Assembly: GCA_030447805.1 (NCBI GenBank)
Contig: JAUJOE010000003.1
Span: 233,752-297,751, forward strand
Direction of reading: 5' to 3'
Origin: Nocardioidaceae bacterium
GTDB taxonomy: Bacteria > Actinomycetota > Actinomycetes > Propionibacteriales > Nocardioidaceae
Length of the DNA stretch: 64,000 nucleotides
A program made the translations under genes and the position numbers. The notes beneath the pieces were generated by a model. The model did no database searches. It was not told the origin of the DNA and saw nothing but the letters and a program-made list of their open reading frames with translations. Of the stretch, positions 35,694-45,380 are shown piece after piece; the first letter of the stretch is position 1; the number at the start of each line of letters is the position of its first letter.

Positions 35694-38600
35694 GACAGCA
35701 GACCTCCGCTGCGTTGCTTGGCGGGACATTGCCGGGCGAACTCGCACCGGTTGCAGTGCGCGTTGCCGGTCGCCGTAAACGTCTCATCGCGCAGCGCGCG
35801 CACCGCCTGCGCCAGCTCGGTCTCGACCGGCAAGCAGTCGCCGGCAGCGCCAGATGGCGGCCGCTGCACCTGCACCTTGGGCAGCCCCGAGTCGTCGGCT
35901 CGCAGCTGGACCAGCTCTGCTCCGCCCGAACGAGCATCTCCACACAGCGAGGCGAAGCCGCCTCGGTCGCTCACCAGCTGGTAGACAGCCAGCTGTGCGT
36001 CAGCCTCGACGTCCTTGCTGGACGGCAGCTGCTTGCCGGTCTTGAAGTCCACGACGACAACTCGGCCGTTCTCGTCGATCTCCAGCCGGTCAACCGTGCC
36101 GGCCAACACGACCCGCTCCCCATCACCGAGCGGAGTCTCGACCTCGAACGACACCTCGGACCCCACCGGCCTGCGGTGCGGTCGCGAGTTGTGCCAGCGT
36201 GCGAACCTCCTGACGGCTTCCTCGGCAACGACCCGCTCCCGTTGCGCGATCCATGGCGAGTCGAACTGCAGTTGGTCCCAGACGGAGTCGAGGTGGCGGA
36301 TCAACTCGTCCGCGTCGACGGCCTGTGCGGCACCGAGGTGCTGAGCGAGCACGTGGATGACGTTGCCGAACCCGACGGCGCTGCTCCGAGCGGCGTGCCC
36401 GGCGGCCTCGCGCGACAAGAACCACCGGACGGGGCAGGCGTTGAGGGCCGACAGCGCGCTCGCGGACAGCCGCACCGCTTGGTCTTCGGCGCGCAGCGGC
36501 ACCTGGCTGTGGGACCGGCTGCGCAGTCCCCACCAGGTGTCGGGGTCGGCGAACGCCGACACCGGCTGACCGGTGACCTGCTGCTCCGCCAGCCGAGCGA
36601 GCCGGGCGGCGGCGGCGGCGCGCAGCGCGGCACTGCATGCCGGGTCGCCCGCTGTACGGCGCAGCTCGGCCACCAGCCCTGCCAGCGACAGCGGCCGCGC
36701 CGGCCGACCGGGGCAGTGGCGGGGTGGGACACCGAGGTCGGTGAGCAAGCGTGATGGCTGATCGCCGTCAGGCTCAGGAGACGCCACCGCCGTGACGACC
36801 AGACGTTGTCGGGCCCTGGTGACGGCGACGTAGAACAACCGGCGCTCCTCGGCAAGCAGCGCGGCCGAGCTGAGCGGCTCGGCCAAGCCCTCGCTGGCGA
36901 GCTGGTCGGCCTGCAGCAGCGAGCCACGGCGACGTACGTCGGGCCAGCCGCCTTCCTGCACTCCGGCGACGACCACGAGCCGCCACTCAAGGCCCTTGGA
37001 GCGGTGAGCGGTCAGCAGGCGCACCGCGTCGCGGCGAACCCCCGGTCGGCAAGGGTGTCGCCGGGGATCTGCTGGGCGTCGACCTGCTCGAGGAAGACCA
37101 CGACGCCCGTGCGCTGCTGCTTCTCCTCGGCTCGGGCCGCCACCTCGAACAGCGCGCAGACCGCGTCGAGGTCGCGGTGGGCGGCGCGGGCAGCCGGCCC
37201 GCCAAGCTCTGCCGCCGCCTGCAGCCGCCGAGGCCACGATGTGCCGGCCCACAATGCCCACAGCGCTTCCTCGGCAGCCGCCTGCTCGGCCACCATGACC
37301 CGCGCCCTGGTCAGTAGCTCCGACAGCCGAAGCGCCTTGGCGACCTCGCTGCCGCCGAGGTCCGCCAGCAGCGCCGGGTCGGCCAGCGACTGACGTAGCA
37401 GCTCACCAGACGGCAGCGGCAGCCGGTGCCCCTGGGCCGACTCGCGGTCTCGCCGGCGCAGCAGGCGCCCGAGCCGGCGGACCTGCGCTGCGTCGAGGCC
37501 GCCCAGTGGCGACATCAGCAAGGCTCGAGCCGTCTCGACCGTCAATGCAGCCGGGTCGGCGACGCAGCGCAGCGCCAGCAACAACGCCGCGACAGCCGGC
37601 TCAGACCGCAGCGGCACCTCGTCACCTGCCACCTCGATCGGGACGCCGGCAGCCACCAGCACCCGGCGTAGCCGGGGGATCGCCGTGACACCGGAGCGCA
37701 CCAGGACCGCGATCTCGCCCCACGGGATGCCCTCCTCGAGGTGCGCCCGGCGCACGATGTCGGCAATGTTGTCGGCCTCGGCGCCACTCGAGCCGAAGGT
37801 CAGGACGTCGAGCCGCCCAGCGGCGTCCGCGGCGGCGGTGAGTCGCCCAACAGCATCATCGGCAGCGGCGCCTCGGCAGCGGCGTCGGCGGCGGCGCACT
37901 CGGCGACGGCGACGGCGGGTTTCGGAACCGCTGGAACGTCGCGGCGTCGATCGAGCCCCGCACCCCGATGGCACCGGCCACGCGCCGGGAGGCGGCGAGA
38001 AGGCGAGCGCCGAACCGCCTGGTCGTGCCGAGGGCGACGACGTCGCCAGGGCGCCCGTCGGCGTGGCGGAACTGCGCGGGGAAGTCCAAGATGCCGCGCA
38101 CGTCGGCGCCACGAAACGCGTAGATGCTCTGGTCGGGGTCGCCGACGACGACCAGGTCGCGCCCGTCACCGGCGATCGCCTGGAGCAGCCGCACCTGGTT
38201 GGGGTCGGTGTCTTGGTACTCGTCAACGAATACGGCTCCAAACTGCCCGCGCAGCTCGCGCTGCACGTCGGCAGACTCCGCCAACAGCACCGCGCGGTGC
38301 ACCAGCTCGGCGTAGTCGAGCGAGCTCTCGAAGTCGAGCACCTGGAGGTACTCGCGCATGAACGCCCCCGCGGCGGCCCAGGCGGGCCGGTCGCTCTCAA
38401 CGCCGATGCGCGTGAGGTCATCGGGGTCGAGACCCACCTCACGTGCCCGCGACAGCACAGCGTGCACCTCGCGGGCAAAACCCCTGGTGCCCAGCGCGGA
38501 GTGCAGCGACGCGGGCCACGCCGCCTGTCCGCTCTCACGGGAGTGCCGAAGCAGCTCTCGCAGCAGCACGTCTTGCTCGGGGGCGCTGAGCAGGCGCATC

Positions 38601-38959
38601 GGGTCGGCGTACAGCTCTGCCGGTTGGTAACGCCGCACGAGTGCATAGCAAAACGAATGGAAAGTGGAGCTCATCGGGCTGGCACACGTGCGGCTCAGCC
38701 GTCCGGTAATGCGGTCGCGGAGTTCTTCGGCGGCCTTGCGGCTGAACGTCAAGACGAGCAGCTGGTCGGGCCGCAGACCCCGGCGCTCCACCCGGTCGAC
38801 CACCGCCTCGACGAGCGTCGTGGTCTTGCCGGTGCCGGGACCAGCGAGGACCAGCAGCGGCCCACCGGGGTGGTCGATGACCTCGCGCTGCGAGGCGTCG
38901 AGCGTCGGCGCAACGGACGGCGGGCGGGCACTGGAGTCCAGGTGGTAGGTGATCGGCAT
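35690..38959 (-). CDS. adnA: AdnA-like helicase-nuclease subunit (two frameshifts)
   Basis: About 1090 residues when joined. The N-terminus has motif I LVLAGPGTGKTTTLVEAVVD, LVLTFSRKAAEELRDRI, FVDEYQDTDPNQVRLLQ and VVGDPDQSIYAFRGADV. The centre has DVLTFGSSGAEADNIADIV, and the end has RLLTAHRSKGLEWRLVVVAG, VVVVDFKTGKQLPSSKD (nuclease) and a Cys-rich NAHCNRCEFARQCP matching the FeS-nuclease cluster. Shifts occur near 37890, inside a low-complexity GCC/GCG stretch, and near 37045. Forms a heterodimeric resection motor with AdnB. Confidence 0.92.
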
Positions 38960-38999
38960 GGGGCCATCTCAGCAGCGGCCGCCGACAGAAGTGCTGGAT

Positions 39000-39356
39000 C
39001 TAGGTCCGCGGTGGTCGTGACGGCGGCAGCCAGAGTGCACGGCCGAGGTCGACCCGCAGCGCCCGGGCGTCAGTGATCGCTCCGCGAAGTGGCGTTGACT
39101 CCTCCCGATAGCGGCTGAGCGCCGCAGGTTGATGGGAGGGCGGCAGGCTGCCATCGGCCCGCACGACTCGCCACCACGGGACGGAGCCGCCGTACATGGC
39201 CAACACCCGACCCACCTGGCGGGGACCGCTGCGACCGACTGCCTCCGCGATCAGTGAGTACGTCGTGGCGTGCCCTGGCGGGACCTGCTCGACCACCCTG
39301 AGCACCGCCTCGACGTACGCCTCCGAGGCATCCTTGCCGCTCTGCGCCTCAGTCAT
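39000..39356 (-). CDS. Alkyltransferase-like protein (MGMT family)
   Basis: A 118-residue protein with the MGMT C-domain: EAVLRVVEQVPPGHATTYSL, AEAVGRSGPRQVGRVLA and the active-site region VPWWRVVRADGSLP. The acceptor Cys of PCHR is Trp here, so it binds O6-alkylguanine without removing it and hands it to nucleotide excision repair, as shown for ATL proteins. It follows adnA closely in the same direction. Confidence 0.9.
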   Translation of the reverse strand: MTEAQSGKDASEAYVEAVLRVVEQVPPGHATTYSLIAEAVGRSGPRQVGRVLAMYGGSVPWWRVVRADGSLPPSHQPAALSRYREESTPLRGAITDARALRVDLGRALWLPPSRPPRT

Positions 39357-39426
39357 CGGCGACTACTCGGAGCCGAATCGAGTTCGGCCTGCGGCGATGG
39401 GCGGCGCTGGTCGCAGGGTGCGCAGG

Positions 39427-40617
39427 CTAGTACGACGGCTGGGACGGGTCGATCTGGTTTACCCAGGCCACGACGCCGCCGCCGACGTGCACCGAGTCGT
39501 CGAACCCAGCACCTTTGACGACCGCCAACGCTTCGGCCGACCGCATCCCGGACTTGCAGTGCAGCACGATCGGCTTGTCCTGCGGCAGTTGCTCCAGCGC
39601 TGCACCGGTCAAGAACTCGCCCTTGGGGATGAGCACCGAGCCCGGGATCTTGTTGATCTCATACTCGTTCTGCTCGCGCACGTCGACAAGCATGAAGTCG
39701 CGCTCGCCGTTCGCGCGCTCCTTGAGCCAGTGCTCCAGGGTGGTGACCGAGATGGTGGAGTCCGCAGCCGCGTCCGCTGCCTCGTCGCTGACCGCGCCGC
39801 AGAACGCCTCGTAATCGATCAGCCCGGTGATCGTGGGGTTCGCACCGCAGATCGGGCAGTTCGGGTCCTTGCGCACGCTGAGCTTGCGGTACTCCATCTC
39901 CAGCGCGTCGTAGATCATCAGCTTGCCGATCAGCGGCTCGCCGATGCCGGTCAGCAGCTTGATCGCCTCGTTGACCTGGATCGAGCCGATGCTCGCGCAC
40001 AGCACGCCCAGGACGCCGCCTTCAGCGCACGACGGCACCATGCCCGGCGGGGGCGGCTCAGGGTAGAGGCAGCGGTAGCAGGGACCGTGCTCGGCCCAGA
40101 AGACCGAGGCCTGGCCGTCGAAGCGGTAGATGGAGCCCCAGACATAGGGCTTGCCGAGGAGCACCGCCGCGTCGTTGACCAGGTAGCGGGTGGCGAAGTT
40201 GTCGGTGCCGTCGACGATGAGGTCGTACTGCTCGAAGATGGCCAGCACGTTGTCGTTGTCGAGACGTTCTTGGTGCACCACGACATCGATGAGCGGGTTG
40301 ACCTCGGCGATGGACTCCTTGGCCGAGAGGGCCTTGGATTTCCCGACGTCGCTTTGGCCGTGGATGATCTGGCGCTGCAGGTTCGACTCGTCCACCTCGT
40401 CGAAGTCGATGACGCCGAGCGTGCCGACCCCGGCGGCGGCCAGGTAGAGCAGCGCGGGACTGCCGAGTCCGCCGGCACCGATGACCAGCACCTTGGCGTT
40501 CTTCAGCCGCTGCTGCCCCTGCATCCCCACGTCGGGGATGATCAGGTGGCGGCTGTAGCGACGTACCTCATCGGTGGTCAGCTCAGCGGCCGGCTCAACC
40601 AGGGGCGGCAACGACAC
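39427..40617 (-). CDS. moeZ: Adenylyltransferase/sulfurtransferase MoeZ (MoeB-rhodanese)
   Basis: A 396-residue protein. The ThiF/MoeB domain has RYSRHLIIPDVGMQGQQRLK, ATP loop VIGAGGLGSPALLYLAAAGV, VDGTDNFATRY, zinc Cys pairs CYRC and CPIC, and CAEGGVLGVLCASIG. The C-terminal rhodanese domain has DFMLVDVREQNEYEINKIPG and active Cys in IVLHCKSGMRSAEAL. It activates MoaD/CysO-type sulfur carriers for molybdopterin and cysteine synthesis. The start is GTG 40617 behind GGAG; upstream in-frame sequence is repeat family A. Confidence 0.93.
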   Translation of the reverse strand: MSLPPLVEPAAELTTDEVRRYSRHLIIPDVGMQGQQRLKNAKVLVIGAGGLGSPALLYLAAAGVGTLGVIDFDEVDESNLQRQIIHGQSDVGKSKALSAKESIAEVNPLIDVVVHQERLDNDNVLAIFEQYDLIVDGTDNFATRYLVNDAAVLLGKPYVWGSIYRFDGQASVFWAEHGPCYRCLYPEPPPPGMVPSCAEGGVLGVLCASIGSIQVNEAIKLLTGIGEPLIGKLMIYDALEMEYRKLSVRKDPNCPICGANPTITGLIDYEAFCGAVSDEAADAAADSTISVTTLEHWLKERANGERDFMLVDVREQNEYEINKIPGSVLIPKGEFLTGAALEQLPQDKPIVLHCKSGMRSAEALAVVKGAGFDDSVHVGGGVVAWVNQIDPSQPSY

Positions 40618-40738
40618 GTGATTCTCCTCGTACGACGACTGGTGCAGGTTCTGCGCAGTACAACCGCTCGCTGCCCCTCCATGTTCCCCAGTTCGAGCGC
40701 CCGCTCTCTGCTGGCGCTGCGTCGCCGGTTGCAGCGGT

Positions 40739-40820
40739 CGGCGTACGTCTTCCGACACGCGGCGGCAGAAGCACCCCCGCTGCCCCCGTCGGCGTACGTC
40801 TTCCGACACGCGGCGGCAGA
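40739..40820 (+). repeat. MIRU-like repeat family A, two tandem units
   Basis: 31-nt cores at 40739-40769 and 40790-40820 (CGGCGTACGTCTTCCGACAC then GCGGCGGCAGA), 51 nt apart. They occupy the divergent gap between moeZ and the DUF559 gene. Confidence 0.9.
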
Positions 40821-40914
40821 CGTACGGCGCCAGCGCCCGGGCATCTTGTCCCAAAACCCGGGATCCTGTGGATAACGGCCCCGTGGTCAAGCCGATCAGC
40901 GGCATGCTCAGCTC

Positions 40915-41829
40915 ATGGCCAAACCACCACCGCGTCGGCGTCGCTTCAGTCCCACCGCACCCTTTACCCGTGCGGAAGCGCGGGCTGCCGGGAATATCCG
41001 TTGTCGCGCTTCGTGGGCCACGTTTCCATCGGGTGTTCTACGACCTGTACGTCTGCTCATCAGTCGATGTGACTGCCCCCGTCGTCCGGGCGACAGCGTG
41101 CGCTGCGAGTCTGCGGTGACGGGTCTTACGTCAGCCACTTCACAGCGGCCGAGGTCTCGGGGGGCGTACGTACCAGAGCAGCCCGCGACGCACGTCAGTG
41201 TCCGCCAAGGCAACCGCTCTGAACGGCGCGGCATCCAGGCGCACGTCGCGCCAAGAGACGCCAGCACGACGACGTACCAAGGACTCCTGATCGCTACCGC
41301 CGAGCAGACCTTCCTCGACCTCTCTGGGCTGATGTCACTCGTCGAGCTCGTCGTGCTCGGAGACTCGCTCGTCCGCAAAGCGCGCACGACGCCCGACGAT
41401 CTCGTCCGCGCCGCGGCTGCCTTCAGGGGCAGGGGCGCTCGGTTAGCGAGGAGGGCAGCAGGTCTTGTCCGTCGCGGCGTGGACTCACCCATGGAGTCCC
41501 GGTTGCGGCTGCTCGTGCTCGCTGGACTGCCCGAGCCGGCCGTCAACTTCACTGTCCGCGATGAGGAAGGCGCCGTGCTCATGCGGTTCGATCTCAGTTA
41601 CCCCCGGTTGAAGGTCATCATCGAGTACGACGGCCGTCAGCACGCTCGCGATGACGCGCAATGGGGACGAGACATTCACCGCCGCGAAGAACTGGATCGG
41701 CTGGGATGGCGGTTGATCATCGTTCGGGCCGAGGACATCTACGGCCGGCCTGACCAGACGTTGAGCCGGGTGCAAGCGGCATTGCGGGCGCGTGGAGCGA
41801 AGAACCTAACCCGGCAAGCTCCGGACTGA
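40915..41829 (+). CDS. DUF559/Vsr-like endonuclease-domain protein (about three frameshifts)
   Basis: The joined sequence runs PFTRAEARAAG, then another frame VALRGPRFHRVFYDLYVCSS, then LRVCGDGSYVSHFTAAEV, then GAYVPEQPATHVSVRQGN to the end. The N-part resembles AbiEi-like/transcriptional-regulator modules. The C-part has the PD-(D/E)xK-type core VIIEYDGRQHARDDAQWGRD and GWRLIIVRAED. Shifts lie near 40990, 41098 and 41160. Such proteins are abundant in actinobacteria; their function is unproven. Confidence 0.75.
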   Translation: MAKPPPRRRRFSPTAPFTRAEARAAGNIRCRASWATFPSGVLRPVRLLISRCDCPRRPGDSVRCESAVTGLTSATSQRPRSRGAYVPEQPATHVSVRQGNRSERRGIQAHVAPRDASTTTYQGLLIATAEQTFLDLSGLMSLVELVVLGDSLVRKARTTPDDLVRAAAAFRGRGARLARRAAGLVRRGVDSPMESRLRLLVLAGLPEPAVNFTVRDEEGAVLMRFDLSYPRLKVIIEYDGRQHARDDAQWGRDIHRREELDRLGWRLIIVRAEDIYGRPDQTLSRVQAALRARGAKNLTRQAPD

Positions 41830-41872
41830 ATGGCGTCAGCACTTCCCTGTTCGTCGCGCGGCGGCGTGACTG

Positions 41873-42002
41873 GGTACCTCTTCCGACACGCGGCGGCAGA
41901 AGCACCCCAGCAGCCGCCCTCGGCGTACGTCTTCCGACACACGGCGGCAGACACACCGCGGCAGCGGCCCTCGGCGTACGTCTTCCGACACGCCGCGGCA
42001 GA
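41873..42002 (+). repeat. MIRU-like repeat family A, three tandem units
   Basis: Cores at 41873-41900 (first unit partial), 41921-41951 and 41972-42002, spaced exactly 51 nt; the in-between 20 nt are also related. They sit between the DUF559 gene and ligD-pol. Read in frame each unit gives SAYVFRHAAAE-like peptide, so a long false N-terminus can be read upstream of ligD. Confidence 0.9.
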
Positions 42003-42066
42003 AGTCCCCCAACGTCGACAGCCTCCCGACGCGGGCGGGCAGGGCAGCTCGTGCGACGCTGAGCGC

Positions 42067-42987
42067 ATGGCTGAGAAGGTCACCGTCGACATCGGCGGTC
42101 ACACCGTGTCGCTGACCAACCTCAGCAAGGTCCTCTACCCGGACACCGGCTTCACCAAGGGCGAGGTGATCGACTACTACGCCAGCATCGCCGACGTACT
42201 GCTCCCCCACCTCGCTGACCGACCCCTCACCCGCAAGCGGTGGCCCAACGGCACCAGCGCCGAGCCCTTCTTCGAGAAGAACGCCCCGCGGGGAACGCCG
42301 GAGTTCGTCCGGACGGTGTTCATCAAGGAACACGGCGACGAAGGAATCGAGTACGTCGTCGCCGACTCGCTGCCGACGCTGGTCTGGTTGGCAAATCTGG
42401 CGGCACTGGAGCTGCACGTGCCGCAGTGGCGGGTCGACGAGTCGGGTACGCCGCTGGAGGCCGACCTCGTGGTCTTCGACCTCGACCCGGGCCCCCCGGC
42501 AGACATCATCGACTGCTGCAACGTGGCGCTGGCGCTGCAGCAGCTGATCGAGGCCGACGGGCTGACCGCGTTCCCCAAGACCTCTGGCAACAAGGGCGCG
42601 CAGCTTTACGTGCCGGTGCAGCCGACCAGCGCCAAGAACACCTCCGCGTACGCCAAGCGGCTCGCCGAGCAGCTCGAGAAGGCGCTTCCCGACCTGGTGG
42701 TGGCCTCGATGGACAAGCGCCTGCGCAGGTCCAAGGTCTTCATCGACTGGAGCCAGAACAATGCCGCCAAGACCACGATCGCGCCGTACTCGATGCGCGG
42801 TATCGACCGCCCGACGGTGTCGACCCCGCTGACGTGGGACGAGATCGCTGACGCACGGACAGCGGCCGACCTGGTGTTCCTCGCTGCCGACGTGCTGGGC
42901 CGGCTGGCCTCGCATCGCGACCTGCTGGCCGACATGGCCGATTACGCCGGGCCACTGCCCGCCTCGACCGCGGCCCGGGTCAGGTAG
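42067..42987 (+). CDS. ligD: LigD-type polymerase (primase-polymerase) domain protein
   Basis: A 306-residue stand-alone polymerase: LSKVLYPDTGFTKGEVIDYY, ADRPLTRKRWPNGT, metal-binding Asp pair in DLVVFDLDPGPPADI, SGNKGAQLYVPV, and DWSQNNAAKTTIAPYSMRG. It adds ribonucleotides at ends during NHEJ, working with Ku and ligase; no ligase or nuclease domain and no ku is present here. ATG 42067 was chosen; codons upstream are repeat DNA. Confidence 0.92.
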   Translation: MAEKVTVDIGGHTVSLTNLSKVLYPDTGFTKGEVIDYYASIADVLLPHLADRPLTRKRWPNGTSAEPFFEKNAPRGTPEFVRTVFIKEHGDEGIEYVVADSLPTLVWLANLAALELHVPQWRVDESGTPLEADLVVFDLDPGPPADIIDCCNVALALQQLIEADGLTAFPKTSGNKGAQLYVPVQPTSAKNTSAYAKRLAEQLEKALPDLVVASMDKRLRRSKVFIDWSQNNAAKTTIAPYSMRGIDRPTVSTPLTWDEIADARTAADLVFLAADVLGRLASHRDLLADMADYAGPLPASTAARVR

Positions 42988-43004
42988 CGACGTACGATGC
43001 CGAC

Positions 43005-43625
43005 GTGACGACCCACGCCGCGGAACGCCACCGCACCGGCCGCATGCCCCGCAACGCGCGGCGGGCGCAGCTGCTCGAGTCGGCCCTCGACGTGTTCGTG
43101 GCCCAGGGTTATCACGCCGCCGCCATGGACGACATCGCCGACCGGGCGGGCGTCTCCAAGCCGGTCCTCTACCAGCACTTCCCCGGCAAGCTCGACCTGT
43201 ACCTCGCTCTCCTCGACACCGCCTGCGACCAGGTTGTCGAGGGGGTCCGGCACGCCTTGGCGAGCACGACGGATAACAAGGAGCGGGTGGCGGCAACCAC
43301 TGAGGCGTTCTACGCGTACGTCGCCAACCCCGGCGGCGCCTTCCGCCTCGTCTTCGAGTCAGACCTCACCAGTGAGCCCGCCGTACGCCAGCGGGTCGAC
43401 CGGGTCACGCTGGCGTGTGCCGACGCGATCGCGGAGGTCATCGCCGACGACACCGGGTTCCCGCCGGCGGCGTCGCAGCTGCTGGCGGTGGCCTTGGTGG
43501 GAATGAGCCAGGTGTCGGCGCGGTTCTGGTTGAGCGCCGACGGGAACATCCCTCAAGCGCAAGCGACCGAGCTCATCTCGAGCCTGGCCTGGCGCGGAAT
43601 CCGCGGCTTCCCTCGGCTCGACTAG
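43005..43625 (+). CDS. TetR-family transcriptional regulator
   Basis: A 206-residue protein. The N-terminal HTH has RRAQLLESALDVFVAQGYHA, DDIADRAGVSKPVLYQHFPG and KLDLYLALLD. The ligand domain is helical, ending with AWRGIRGFPRLD. The start is GTG 43005, 17 nt after ligD-pol and in the same direction. The target is unknown; similar regulators commonly sit next to DUF3107. Confidence 0.88.
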   Translation: MTTHAAERHRTGRMPRNARRAQLLESALDVFVAQGYHAAAMDDIADRAGVSKPVLYQHFPGKLDLYLALLDTACDQVVEGVRHALASTTDNKERVAATTEAFYAYVANPGGAFRLVFESDLTSEPAVRQRVDRVTLACADAIAEVIADDTGFPPAASQLLAVALVGMSQVSARFWLSADGNIPQAQATELISSLAWRGIRGFPRLD

Positions 43626-43720
43626 CGCGCAGCACCCTTTGCCTCAACGCTAGGCTCGAACCACCGCGCGGCTGCAGCAGTCGGCATGGTTGCCCCATCT
43701 CGAGCGGAGAGAGGACTCAC

Positions 43721-43948
43721 GTGGAGGTCAGAATCGGCGTCACCCACGCCAGCCGCGAGATCAGTCTGGAGACCGGCGGTTCAACCGAGGACGTGCACCG
43801 CGCCGTCTCAGACGCGCTTGACAACGACGACAACCTGGTGGTCCTGAGCGACCAGAAAGGGCGCACCCTGCTCGTGCCGACAGACAAACTGGCGTACGTC
43901 GAGATCGTCGGCGAGACGGGTCGACGAGTGGGGTTCGGCACGCTCTGA
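43721..43948 (+). CDS. DUF3107 family protein
   Basis: A 75-residue protein, normal length: EVRIGVTHASREISLETGGS, then LVVLSDQKGRTLLVPTDKLA and the terminal VGFGTL. GTG 43721 follows GAGAGAGGA. It is an ATP-binding-like small protein family of unknown role conserved in actinobacteria. A partial family B repeat (CGCCGAGTGGT) lies just downstream at about 43965. Confidence 0.85.
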   Translation: MEVRIGVTHASREISLETGGSTEDVHRAVSDALDNDDNLVVLSDQKGRTLLVPTDKLAYVEIVGETGRRVGFGTL

Positions 43949-44085
43949 TCTCGTGGCCGCGACACGCCGAGTGGTGCATGCGTGACTGAAGTGGCAATTA
44001 GCGGGTAAGTACAGCAGAATCGACAAAGAAGCCGCGTCCTGCGGCGGTCACATCCTCGTGACTTGACTACTAGGGAGGTCATGCG

Positions 44086-44373
44086 ATGCCCAACACCATT
44101 GGGGAATGGATCGTACTGATTATCGTTGGCGCCATCATTGGTGCCTTGGGCAAGTTCGTCGCCCCCGGCGACAAGGACAACATCCCAATTTGGGCGGTGA
44201 TTCTCGTTGGCATCGTCGGTGTCTCTGATCGGGGGCGTCATCAACGCTGCGCTCGGCTGGGACGAGGCCGGCGGCGTCGACTGGTCCGGTGGATCCTCTA
44301 CATCATCGTCGCAGCGATCCTGACAATGATTGCTTCGACGGTGATGGGCCGGAACACCAGCCGCAGGGTCTGA
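44086..44373 (+). CDS. GlsB/YeaQ/YmgE-family stress-response membrane protein (frameshifted)
   Basis: Joined frames give TIGEWIVLIIVGAIIGALGK, IPIWAVILVGIVGV, then LIGGVINAALGWDEAGGVDW and WILYIIVAAILTMIASTVMG. This is the three-helix transglycosylase-associated family. Shifts occur near 44222 and 44285 and restore the original frame. ATG 44086 has GGGAGG upstream. A strong terminator follows. Confidence 0.8.
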   Translation: MPNTIGEWIVLIIVGAIIGALGKFVAPGDKDNIPIWAVILVGIVGVSDRGRHQRCARLGRGRRRRLVRWILYIIVAAILTMIASTVMGRNTSRRV

Positions 44374-44393
44374 CCCCGCTTCGTTCGAACGAC

Positions 44394-44437
44394 ACGAAGC
44401 GCTGGGCCACGGATGAAGCCGTGGCCCAGCGCTTCGT
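44394..44437 (+). terminator. Rho-independent terminator after GlsB-like gene
   Basis: Perfect 19-bp arms (44394-44412 and 44419-44437, GAAGCGCTGGGCCACGG core) around a 6-nt loop, followed by TTT. It lies before the convergent ferritin-like gene and may serve both. Confidence 0.88.
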
Positions 44438-44492
44438 TTTGGTGTCGGCGGACACCACGGCGGGCTCCAGGTCGGAAGGTAGACCCTGGGAC

Positions 44493-45248
44493 CTACAGAT
44501 GCTTTAGACCGCTCAGGCGGAGGCCGAGTGTGGACATGCGCGCGGTGTGCGTCTCTGCCAGCCGCCCGAACATGCGCGCGATCGCGGCAAGATCCATTCC
44601 CGGCCGGTCGACCCCGCCGACAAGCAGCGCCGTCAGGGCGTTTCGCTCTGCCGCGACGCGCTGCGCCTGGCTGAGCGCCTCACCCATCAGTCGCCGCCCC
44701 CACAGTGCAAGGCGGCCAGCGATCTTCGGATCGGCCTCGATCGCTCGACGTACCCGATCGACGACGAACTCCGACTGACCGGTGTTGTCCAACGTGGTCA
44801 GGATCAGGTCACGGGTGGCGGCGTCGAGGTACGCCGCGATCTCTCGGTAGAAGTCAGCGGCCAGGCCGTCACCGACGTAGGCCTTGATCAGGCTCTCGAA
44901 CCAGTCCGACGGCGCCGTGTGTGCGTGGAAGGCGTCAACTGGGGCGTGGAACGGCTCCATCGCGGCAAACGGGTCAGCGCCCAGCTCGAGGAGCCGGTCA
45001 CGCAGCCGCTCGAAGTGCCCGAACTCGCGCACCGCCATGGCAGCCAGGGCGACCTTGTCCTGCAGCGTCGGGGCGGTTGTCGCGTCCTCGGTCAGCCGCT
45101 CGAAAGCACTGAGCTCCGAGTAGGCCAAGCCCCCAAGCAGGTCGACCACGGCGACTCGGTAGGCAGGGTCGGCGTCCAGCGGAGAGGGTGGATCCCCCGC
45201 CGCATCCGACAGCACGCCGTCGGAAGGATCCAACTCCATGTCGGTCAT
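44493..45248 (-). CDS. Ferritin-like fold protein (MiaE-like)
   Basis: A 251-residue all-helical protein. A Glu of YSELSAFERLTEDATTA and the E..H pair in REFGHFERLRDRL, with later DFYREIAAYLD, fit the diiron-ligand pattern of ferritin-like proteins often annotated as tRNA-(MS[2]io[6]A)-hydroxylase-like. It is divergent from the DEAD-box helicase, a common pairing in actinobacteria. The reaction is unknown. Confidence 0.75.
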   Translation of the reverse strand: MTDMELDPSDGVLSDAAGDPPSPLDADPAYRVAVVDLLGGLAYSELSAFERLTEDATTAPTLQDKVALAAMAVREFGHFERLRDRLLELGADPFAAMEPFHAPVDAFHAHTAPSDWFESLIKAYVGDGLAADFYREIAAYLDAATRDLILTTLDNTGQSEFVVDRVRRAIEADPKIAGRLALWGRRLMGEALSQAQRVAAERNALTALLVGGVDRPGMDLAAIARMFGRLAETHTARMSTLGLRLSGLKHL

Positions 45249-45380
45249 GGCTGCAGACTAGCGACCGTTCAGCCCGCGTAGCCGATAGACTGTCAGGCGA
45301 CGCCGCCTTGCTGCGACTCACGCCGAGGCGACCAATCCAAGAATCGAGAAATCGTCCTGGCTACGTTCGAAGACCTTGGG

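Noticed and set aside
34515..35984. Long plus-strand open frames opposite adnB and adnA
   Set aside because: Antisense shadows; the minus-strand genes have full helicase and nuclease motifs.
40618..40905. 96-residue N-terminal extension of MoeZ
   Set aside because: It also consists of family A repeats; GTG 40617 has a good ribosome-binding site and matches the family start.
41873..42002. Regular 31-nt repeats with 20-nt gaps looked like a CRISPR array
   Set aside because: At most three units per site, the gaps are related to each other and too short for spacers, copies are dispersed in both orientations, and no cas gene is present.
41830..42066. 79-residue N-terminal extension of the LigD-type polymerase
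   Set aside because: It is translated family A repeat DNA; homology begins at ATG 42067.
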